This document shows positions 56,034 through 64,000 of a stretch of 64,000 nucleotides of DNA, in pieces; within the stretch, counting starts at the first letter, position 1; each line of letters opens with the position of its first letter. Below the pieces are notes generated by a model that ran no database searches, was not told where the DNA came from, and saw only the letters and a program-made list of their open reading frames with translations. The position numbers were made by a program, and so were the translations under genes. The stretch is taken from assembly GCA_025558075.1 (NCBI GenBank), contig JAHLKF010000024.1:241606-305605 (forward strand), in the 5' to 3' direction. This DNA comes from Gaertneriomyces semiglobifer. Its lineage: Eukaryota > Chytridiomycota > Chytridiomycetes > Spizellomycetales > Spizellomycetaceae.

Positions 56034-56080
56034 GACGTACTGAAGATTCCTTTACTGCTAGTTAATGATGTTGCGATTTT

Positions 56081-56388
56081 TTATGTCGGCATTGGCTGTC
56101 CTTTTCTTACTTTGTCAATAAATTCGTTTCCTTTTGTATGCAAGGTGTCCAGTCTCTTGATACCTGTATCTGCCTTGTTGGTAATGTTCTGAATTCCCGT
56201 TCGTACCTTGTCATTGAACAGTTCAGGCGTACTTTGGACAGCACGGTTGATATCTGGATTCTCTTATGGGTGGTCCCGGCATGGCGAACGGCTGTGGATG
56301 CAAATGTTCTCGCTTTATTGAAGAGACTTGGCACATTCGACCATATTGTTCTAACTTTCGACCCAAAACCTTTCAAAAAAGATGGCAT
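56081..56388 (-). pseudogene. Small basic pX/pVI-like virion protein, one frameshift
   Basis: From the ATG at 56388 the protein begins MPSFLKGFGSKVRTIWSNVP and SLFNKARTFASTAVRHAG, an amphipathic, Lys/Arg-rich N-terminus like small virion proteins of adenovirus-like and Polinton-like capsids. The frame shifts near 56260. The continuing frame encodes a helical FNDKVRTGIQNITNKADTGI block and ends at TAA 56081. Family placement is by composition and gene order only. Confidence 0.5.
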
Positions 56389-56486
56389 GACTGAAGGACT
56401 TGTTCCTTTTAATAGAAGACACCGAGTTTTTTTTTCGTACCTATCAAGTAACTTTTGATTAATAGCGAAGAGAAATAATCATCATC

Positions 56487-58142
56487 ATGTTGGCTCCGTA
56501 CAGGGCAAACATTCTAAGTCAGAATGGGATTAATAACCAACGACCCGTTGCCAACGTGCAACGGAAGCAGATGGGCTTCGCTGTCGACTATGACCAGATA
56601 GACGAATACGGACAACCAAAGGTAGTGTACAGCTGGAATCGGAACATCCATGACAAGGACAATGCTACGAAAAAGGCAACGGCAGAACTCTACCAGCCTG
56701 GACAACTGACCAGTAAAGAGGAGCTTCGTATGTCTGAGAAGCGACACTATACCAAAGCATACAAAGACGCCCTCGAATTCATCAGAGCTGAAGAAGACTA
56801 CCGTGCCCAAGAACGATATCTTGACAAAGTGACACCGAGCCGAAGGAACAATACCGCCTCCGGAACAAGTTCTTCACATCTTGCCATTCCTGACCAAGGT
56901 GGTAATGTATACCACTATGACGCCGCCACTACTGCCATGACCGGTCTGCGATTTGAGGTCCCACTTGGCACACGGGAAGTCATAGAAGAACCAAGTAACA
57001 AGATGGGAAGAAGTATCGATAGGGTGATCCTTACCAAAGAACGTGAAGTCACAGTTGATCCTGTTACCGGTTTAGGGCATGTGAATTATGCAACCGGCGT
57101 GTCTATTCCTGCCGATGTTGAAGTCCAGGATATGGACATTGACTATCCTATGCCAGGAACCTTCCCAGGAAGCATTGTACCTCGTGAACCGGCTCCTTCT
57201 TCACCTATTGAAGAAATCGTAGATACATCCAGTCCTGTACAAGCATATGCACCTGGTAGATTGCTTGTCAATGAACGTGATAATCCAGCTGAAGTCCAAC
57301 GCATCCTCGACCAAAATGCCTTCTATCAGAAAGTGTCTAATCAACCGGCAAGGACTCCTTTTAGAACAAGAAAAGAAGCACGATATGTTCCCTACAGTAA
57401 GAAGTCCAAGAAGGATGTCGTCTTGGATGCACCTATTGGAAGCACACCACATGTATCGACTGGAATGGAAGCGGCTATTGTTGAAGATGTTGGAAAACTG
57501 GTGACTGTCAAGCACACGGCTGGAGGTGCGGAGATATCATCTGCAGGGAGACCGTTTACTACCAAAGTAGACATCCTCATGCCATGGACAGATGCTAGAA
57601 CGGTAAGTGAACAGCACAATGTAGGGACGGTGTCCAGTGTTGCTAACGATGGGTTATATACCACTTCATCCATTGAATCTTCAGCTGGACGTCGTGGAAG
57701 TGATGTGAAACTCGTCAAAGGTACGAAACGTCCGGCAATGAGACAGCCCGATGAAAGACAAGTCAAGAAGCGAGCAAGAATTGGATCAGCACCGGCTGCA
57801 TTGCCAAAGATGGATATTCAAGAGTTCCACGCTGAGGACCCAAAGGAACTCGACCGTCGTATAAAAATGCGAACTTGGGGAAGACAGGTGAAGGCGGTGA
57901 TGGAGAATGTAGCCCCAATCAGAGCACCAGCCCTGGATGTAGATAATATTGCCATCCAACGTGGGTCCGCTATTCGTCCTCTTGCAAAACTGGGTAAGCT
58001 AGGTCCAGATCAACCGGATGTTGCTCTTGTAACATCGGCAGGTGCTTATCGTGGTACTGCCGAACCTACCGTGTCCATTAGAAAGAAGAAGCGGAAGGAT
58101 GCCGTGGATGAGCGACCTGCTAAGCGTGTGAAGAGATCCTAG
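56487..58142 (+). CDS. Large basic virion-associated candidate, 551 aa, unknown family
   Basis: Intact frame from ATG 56487. I do not recognise the family. The N-terminus (MLAPYRANILSQNGINNQRP) leads into an acidic/Tyr-rich region with an EEDYRAQERYLDKV helix, a Pro/Asp-rich middle, and two basic patches (KKRARIG and the terminal RKKKRKDAVDERPAKRVKRS), likely nuclear-localisation or DNA-binding signals. Its position between capsid and fibre genes suggests a virion or core protein. Its undamaged state contrasts with its neighbours. Confidence 0.7.
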   Translation: MLAPYRANILSQNGINNQRPVANVQRKQMGFAVDYDQIDEYGQPKVVYSWNRNIHDKDNATKKATAELYQPGQLTSKEELRMSEKRHYTKAYKDALEFIRAEEDYRAQERYLDKVTPSRRNNTASGTSSSHLAIPDQGGNVYHYDAATTAMTGLRFEVPLGTREVIEEPSNKMGRSIDRVILTKEREVTVDPVTGLGHVNYATGVSIPADVEVQDMDIDYPMPGTFPGSIVPREPAPSSPIEEIVDTSSPVQAYAPGRLLVNERDNPAEVQRILDQNAFYQKVSNQPARTPFRTRKEARYVPYSKKSKKDVVLDAPIGSTPHVSTGMEAAIVEDVGKLVTVKHTAGGAEISSAGRPFTTKVDILMPWTDARTVSEQHNVGTVSSVANDGLYTTSSIESSAGRRGSDVKLVKGTKRPAMRQPDERQVKKRARIGSAPAALPKMDIQEFHAEDPKELDRRIKMRTWGRQVKAVMENVAPIRAPALDVDNIAIQRGSAIRPLAKLGKLGPDQPDVALVTSAGAYRGTAEPTVSIRKKKRKDAVDERPAKRVKRS

Positions 58143-58162
58143 ATTTCCTTTTCGATTGTGTG

Positions 58163-58173
58163 AAAAAAGCTTT
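58163..58173 (+). terminator. AAAAAAGCTTT 3' motif after 551-aa gene
   Basis: 21 bases past the stop at 58142 and 42 bases before the fibre gene. Confidence 0.35.
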
Positions 58174-58214
58174 ACCATATAGTAATAAATAACCTGGTTC
58201 GACTGGTTCTCGAA

Positions 58215-61200
58215 ATGTCCGGTCTTAATTCACGGACCGCAACAGAGTTGCGATTACTTACCAATACAAACATATTCTCTGGTTTTGTATCCGGTGATGG
58301 GTTGCAAGCCATTGGAGAGGATGTAGAGTTGAAAGATTTTCAAAGAGCCCATATTGAAGAGATCTCTAATAAGAATGGACCGATGCTAATTAATAACATA
58401 GACGCCGAAGCACCTTTGTCTTCAACGATCGAAGACGGCGTAGCATCCGTGTCCCTAATGTACAACGAGGAGGACTTTCAGGTTGATAATCAATCCGGTA
58501 TCGCCTTGCGTCGATCTGTCGCTGCGGAATTCCCTTTGACTGTTGAGAGGGAGGATACATATGATGTGATTGATTTAAAATATGGGGCTCCATTTGGAAT
58601 CTCTGAAGACGGATTGAGTTTGGTGACTGATTCTTCTTTAACATTGGATGGAGAAGGAAAATTGACCGTTGTCCGTGAAGAAAAGGAAACCTATGAACTT
58701 CCTATCGTGAAGGACACTGATAATGTGGTTAAGTTAAGCATCGACTCTCCACTCGTGGTGAAAGATGGCAAATTGGGAGTGGAGCAAAAGGAAATGAGCA
58801 AAGGTATTGGTGCTATCTCTGTGTACTCTGCAATGGACGAGATCATTCCTGGAATGGGTGATTTTATCGACATTCCGGATTTACCTGGCGACATGGAAGA
58901 GTACATTGGAAATGCCATACTGGTGAAATTGAATGTGTCGGATGATTTCCAGCAAACAGGGAACAGGCTAGCAATATGTTCCAAAGGCATGCATGAGATA
59001 CCCTATTACGGAGGACTCAGTGGTTTCAACTCTTCCAATCGGTTTACCTACAATGAAACCTTATCGACTCTGACGGCGCCGACATTCCATGCTGAAGCGG
59101 TCGACTATAATATTATTGAACCTCGGCAATTACCAACTTGCGGCTATGTTCATCAACTTTACCAATCGCAGGCAGGAAGCGGTATTGATGTTGGAGTCGT
59201 TACAAACGGACGCAAGTTGATCAAGATCAACCACGACACTACATTGAACATTAATGAAGCAAACCAGCTGGAAGTGAATGTTGCTAACATTGCGGACGGT
59301 ACTTCGGTCAAAGCAGTGAATGGGAAACTGTCAGTTGATCTTACTGCAGGTGACGGCATCAGCGTTACGGACAATACAATTGCAACAACTCTCACATTTG
59401 AAGGGAGTCTTTGGAGAACAGGCGATGTAGTGTCCGGTCGCACAGTCCTAAGTGGAAGCACAAATGTCACTGTTAGTACGAGCAATCCTTATGCGTACAC
59501 TATCGCCGTCACGGATCCACAACCTGCCATTGACAATTTGCAAGATGAAGTTACTGATCTCAATGACAAGGTCGACCAGAATAAGATCGACCTTGACGCA
59601 GAAGATGATCGCCTCGAAAACAAAATCGACGCCGTGGAGTCTCGTGTTCAACAACAAGAAACAAAGAGTGATCTCTTTGAGAGTGATATCAACACCAACC
59701 GGTCCAACATCATTGCATTGGACAATGCGAAGAATCAAATTCAAGGAGACCTCATTTCCTTGGCAGCGGACGTGACAGGGTTAACTGGTGTCGTAGATAC
59801 GGTCAATACGGTGGCGACTGGAGTGCAAGTCGCGCAGGCTGTTATGAAAGCCGATGTAGGTTCTCTTCAGGCTACCGCTCTATCATTAGGTGCCCAGCTG
59901 ACTGGTCTCGACAGTGTGGTAACAGCCTATACCAGTTTACCGGTGGTAAGAAATATCATCGGCGTGGGGGGGTTGCTCGTTACATCAGATCCTATTTCGG
60001 GTACAACAGTGATAACTGCAACCAACCCTCTGATGGCGAAAAGCAAAGGCACTGCTCCTGTAGATCCAATTCTAAAGTCCGATGATTCTATATTAAAGGA
60101 CAATGGTGGAGGAACCGACATCGGGGAGACGGCTCCTCCTGTCGATCCTCCAATATTGCCACCCAATCCACCTCCACCACCTCCTGGGGGTGATACGTTG
60201 AGGTCTACGGGACGAACAGACGGTAATAATGGACCTTGCCTTGACCCCATTCCACCTATATGGAAAGGTAAAGATCATACCAATCAGGAGAGCTGGTTCA
60301 GAGACAGTTGGGGGGACAGATACCGATTTCCGACAATTGAAGTTGATGGTGTCCAAGAACAGTTCTCGAATACGATGAAAATAATTTGCCTATTGTCCCT
60401 CACGGGCACATAGATATCATTCACCGGCGTACAGATGAAGACGACTTTTCCAGTGTCCTCTTGACACACGACAGGCACCTGCAATCAGGCTATCTAGGCG
60501 TTTACCATGAAAGCATGTTGCAAGTGCCTAACCTTGCCATGCTCTACGAGACTTGGGATTCATTCATGCGTCCGTATGTGGAATCGTGCAACTATCTAAA
60601 TGTTGTCGGAAATGGATTGACCAAAACAAATAATACATTATCCCTAAGTTTTGATCATACAACCTTTGCGAAAACAAGTGACCTTCAAAGTCTCACAACA
60701 AAGTCCTATGTTGATGGATTGTCGTATCTCACCGCGGGTACTGGTATCACGAAAACAGGGAGTACGTTATCAGTGGACAGCTCAGGAATTACCAGTGTAG
60801 GGACATTGACTGGTTTGACCTCTTCAGGTGTAGTCGCCATTTCCAATGCCACGGCGGCTATTAACACCACAACGGGTGCATTGCGTGTTACAGGTGGAGC
60901 GGGAATTGGTGGGAACATCTTCGCTGGAGGAACCGTCACTGCTGCTACCCCAACTGCTGCAGGACACCTAACAACAAAGGGGTATGTTGACGCATTGTCT
61001 TATCTTTCCGTCGGAGCCGGTTTGGTAAAGACAGGAAACACTATTAGTTTAGGATCAGATCTCAGTGCCTTCGAGGTGAAAAGTAATCTCAAGGTTCTTG
61101 CTTACAAGGACAAGGTTGATTATGCGACTGATGTAATTAATGCTCCAGCGTCCGTTACTTACGGAAGTGGTCTGTTGTTTAGTAATAACACGGTGTCGTT

Positions 61201-63409
61201 GAACCCAGCAGTCAGCGTTGATTCGGTTACGACCACTGGAAACATTTCGTTTGCAGGGTCCTTCAATGGAACAATGAATGTTAACGGTTCTTATCTGCAC
61301 TCCCTTGTCAATTCATCAACAGGTTCAAATTCGAGAACAACTCTTCAAATTAGAGCAGGAACTGGAACCGGTCTCTATATTAATGTCAACGCGCAGGCAC
61401 GCACTGCCTTTGGTGGTGGAAATACAGCGACACTGATGAACTACAACGGTGCTCTCAGGGTTCTCAGTCAAAGGGAAAAGGGTATCGTTATAGATGAACA
61501 TGGCGCTATAGATGTATCTGAAAGGCTTTCAGTTGGAACAACTTCTGATGTGGTTGCATTCCCTCCGCTAAGCATGACGTCAAATTCCACTGTCATCTCA
61601 AACCAAGCATATGGGAATGGAAATTATGTTGCGAGTACAAGTTCTATCTTCTCATCCACGTATCAACCATATGCGGTTTTTGCTGCCGGGGGAGGATGGT
61701 ATTCAGAAGCAACATCAGGTTACGATGTCACCACCGGTCTGTATGCAGGCTCACAAACAACCATTGTGAATTCGACAAACATTGCTGGAGAATGGGTTCA
61801 GATTCAGATGCCAGTTGGCATTTTCTTAACATCGTTCGATATATCTGGAAGTTCTATCTATATAAGAAATGTGAGGGATTTCACCCTAGTCGGTTCGAAC
61901 GATGGATCCACCTTCATTCACGTTCTTTCATCGACTATTTCATCTTGGATTAATGGTCAAACGCAAACAGTCAATGTACAGACACCAAAGACAACAAAGC
62001 CATTCAAGATATACAGGTTGATTATACGATCTGTTAGCGGACTTAATTCAGCGTATTGCTATGTCGGTCGTTTGGTTTTCAATGGCACACCTGTTTCGAT
62101 GGACATCCGAGGCACCATTTCCGCAAATCAGGTAGTGACAGAGAACTTGGTATGTTCCGGTGGTGTCCAGATGAATGGACTCACTTTGCAAGATGATGTT
62201 CTTTCAATTGCAACGTTTCCTGACATTCCTATGACAGGCGCTCTAACAGGACAATATACTACTAGTTCATCAAGTGTATATTCGGGAACGTGGACGGCTT
62301 GGAAAATTTACAATCCATATGTTTCGGACAACAACAACACTTGGTTTTCTGCTAACGATACATATTCAACCAATGCGCCGTACTCGTATATTGGGACAGC
62401 ATCCACAACAGTGGATGGATCGGCAGTCAGTGGCGAATGGGTTCAGTTGGGCATGCAAACTTCAATTGCTTTGACTTCCGTTTACATTGCTAGTCCTACT
62501 GCTGCAAGCAGTCAATCCTTTGATATTAAAGATTTTGTTCTTGCAGCTAGTAATGATAATTCAACTTGGAAACAGGTGACTTCTGGAACATTCAATTGGA
62601 GTAGTTCTACTACGAATGGCTTGTTGCGTGAACTAAATATCGTTATAACTACTAACCCACCTGCTTACAAATCGTACCGATTGATTGCAAAATCCATTAT
62701 TGGGGGTTCAACAGGTGCAAAGTACGCCCAGATATACGCCTTGAAATTTAAGGGTGGACCCTTGAAGAAGGTTTTGAGTGTGGACAACCAAAAAGTAAGG
62801 AACCTAGCGTTCAAAGATACGATCGACTGGAATACAAACGATATTATTAACAAACCTTCTACATTCGGCGCTACTCCTATCGGTGTTTTTCAATACACTG
62901 GAGTCAATTGGTTGACAGCAAGCCGAACCGATGGATATTTAAGTTTTGACTACCTACCGAACATTTCGACCAATGGAATCACATGTACAACCACAGAAAC
63001 CTCCTATGGTTATCGGATTTCATTTTTGACACTGCCATCCGTCGGTGTATACTCAGTAGAAATTGTTCTCTCTTGGATGTATCCATTAAATACTCAAGTG
63101 AATGCATACGAATGGTTATGTCAAGCCCGTAATGTGATTAGAGATTCTGAAGCAGAATACATGCCAGAAGGAACAGTGATGAGCAAAAGTAACATAATCA
63201 CGTATCCAGAATCTGCCACACAGTATGCATCAGGAAGATTTCAAACCTTAAGATTCAATATGTGTGCCCACATCCAATCTTTAACCAATTGGATGAATAC
63301 ATTGTCCTTTATCATTTGGCATGTTCCCACGACGGTAGAACATAGAACGGATGCTTTCAAGATTAACGATATTGGTATGTCACGATTAATTGTAACAAGA
63401 GTTGGATAG
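58215..63409 (+). pseudogene. Giant fibre/adhesin protein with two discoidin-like domains, one frameshift
   Basis: Two frames, 58215-60413 and 60386-63409, together encode about 1,740 residues. The second has no ATG at its start and the two overlap by 28 bases, so a single-base change near 60365 most likely split one gene. The first frame is beta-rich with fibre-like repeats, a coiled coil (DLNDKVDQNKIDLDAEDDRL), and a Pro-rich hinge (PPILPPNPPPPPPGGD). The second frame has YVDxLSYLxxGxGxxKTG repeats (about 108-131 and 200-222) and a phage-tail-fibre-like RVTGGAGIGGNIFAGGTV. It also has two F5/8-type C (discoidin)-like domains (about 400-570 and 610-795), each with GEWVQ(I/L), a DF(T/V)L..SND.S(T) core and YRLI near the end. 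Discoidin domains often bind sugars, so host attachment is inferred. Confidence 0.7.
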
Positions 63410-63491
63410 GATGGACACTTCATTTTCCGATTCTTTTCTCGATCAAAAAAGGATTCTTCACTTTCTGGAAAGGGAAAAGGATCCGAATGAG

Positions 63492-63498
63492 AAAGCTT
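63492..63498. terminator. AAAGCTT motif in convergent 3' region
   Basis: It lies 83 bases past the fibre stop and 22 bases from the minus-strand stop at 63520. Confidence 0.3.
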
Positions 63499-63519
63499 AA
63501 TAACATTGAAGTGGAAGAA

Positions 63520-63993
63520 TCATTTTGTTTTACGTGGTTTCCTTTTATAATACATTCCTAAGGACCATGCCCAATCATCAGGTTCGGCGTCACAAGAGAG
63601 TGTGAGAATATGACCTTCTCTTCTGTTCAAGTCTGCGATATTCATGGTGTTATGTAAAAACTCCTCTCCAATACCATTCACATGAATGTCGTTTTCGTAC
63701 ACGATTAAGACCCGCCGTTTTCGAAAATGTTTTTGACCAATGAATGAGTGTCGTATGATGCTTTCATGGTATCCACTATAATGGAAAATTTCCCATTGGT
63801 GATGCTCTCCCACACTGTAATGAAGCTCCGTGTCCGTCCCGGGTGGGTTTAAACGGATGCGTTGTGAGATAAAGAATCTCACGGGAAACTTGAGTAGTGT
63901 CTCTACAGCCTGTCGTCGTTTCTTAAAGTCCGCATGATGCATGAGACGACGTCTTTCATCCAAAATCATGTGAAGGATTTCCAATGGAAACAT
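63520..63993 (-). CDS. Viral hypothetical protein, 157 aa
   Basis: The frame from ATG 63993 is open to TAA at 63520. The protein starts MFPLEILHMILDERRRLMHH, which recalls an F-box-like opening (hydrophobic-Pro-hydrophobic-Glu-Ile-x-x-x-Ile), but the remainder (RRQAVETLLKFPVRFFISQR; EEFLHNTMNIADLNRREGHI; LSCDAEPDDWAWSLGMYYKR) matches no family I know. It is convergent with the fibre gene. An F-box adaptor function is a guess. Confidence 0.55.
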   Translation of the reverse strand: MFPLEILHMILDERRRLMHHADFKKRRQAVETLLKFPVRFFISQRIRLNPPGTDTELHYSVGEHHQWEIFHYSGYHESIIRHSFIGQKHFRKRRVLIVYENDIHVNGIGEEFLHNTMNIADLNRREGHILTLSCDAEPDDWAWSLGMYYKRKPRKTK

Positions 63994-64000
63994 CTTTTAC

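Larger units (their letters stand above)
41102..64000. mobile_element. Endogenous Polinton-like virus/virophage-type DNA virus element (incomplete at right)
   Basis: At least 22.9 kb encodes a virus-hallmark set: SF3 primase-helicase, A32/FtsK packaging ATPase, penton-like minor capsid protein, major capsid protein candidate, two integrases, methyltransferases and a fibre. No host-like intron-bearing gene occurs inside. Gene density is high, with 7-180 base gaps. Several genes are broken by single-base changes. The left border is placed at the first copy of the 264-bp direct repeat but is not proven. No terminal inverted repeat could be paired because the right end is outside the window. The absence of DNA polymerase B and the presence of a PrimPol-helicase separate it from classic Polintons/Mavericks. 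Confidence 0.85.

Noticed and set aside
41102..64000. Protein-primed DNA polymerase B and adenain-type protease
   Set aside because: Searched for by eye because Polintons carry them; no frame showed their motifs, so neither is claimed.

Overview
The window is nuclear DNA of a zoosporic (flagellated) fungus, most likely a chytrid. Host genes carry short GT-AG introns. A fungal-type URA2 (GATase-CPSase-degenerate DHOase-ATCase) and a VPS10 receptor with two beta-propeller halves indicate a fungus, and two cilium/flagellum genes (DZIP1-like and CFAP45) indicate a swimming stage. The species cannot be named from sequence alone.

Positions 1-31976 are ordinary host genes: the 3' part of ribosomal protein L4 (+), DZIP1-like (-), a PIKK-type kinase-like gene that is frame-shifted and lacks a canonical DFG aspartate (-), a tricalbin/extended-synaptotagmin-like SMP-C2 protein (-), CFAP45 (-), VPS10 (-), URA2 (-) and the PP2A B55 subunit (+). 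Intergenic stretches hold a ~110-bp tandem repeat (6616-6930) and a four-run G-quadruplex motif (13916-13953).

Positions 32965-40830 are retrotransposon territory. A chimeric copia element (32970-35450) has 217-bp LTRs and a 5-bp target duplication. It carries ~1.28 kb that matches, in inverted orientation, the sequence flanking a nearby solo LTR (37113-37329). A second, 5'-truncated copia (minus strand) encodes integrase, a chromodomain-like segment, reverse transcriptase and RNase H. It ends near a 54-bp perfect palindrome and a small GGTATAGCG repeat array.

Positions 41102-64000 hold an endogenous DNA-virus-like element of the Polinton-like virus/virophage type, running off the right edge. 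It encodes a PrimPol-SF3 helicase, a tyrosine recombinase, a retroviral-type integrase with chromodomain, two paralogous Dam-like proteins (one fused to a C5 cytosine methyltransferase), a CCHC zinc-knuckle protein, an A32/FtsK-type packaging ATPase, a penton-like minor capsid protein, a major capsid protein candidate, a small pX-like basic protein, a large virion-associated candidate, and a ~1.7-kDa-residue-scale fibre protein (about 1,740 residues) with two discoidin-like domains. At least seven of these genes carry single-base frameshifts or an in-frame stop, while others, including both recombinases, the ATPase and the penton, are open. The element is therefore a fairly young but decaying integrated copy. 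A 264-bp direct repeat brackets the replication module, and a palindromic AAAGCTT motif recurs just downstream of most stop codons.

The viral genes form a replication/integration half (41.3-51.2 kb) and a morphogenesis half (51.2-64 kb). I saw no protein-primed polymerase B and no maturation protease; either could lie beyond the right edge.
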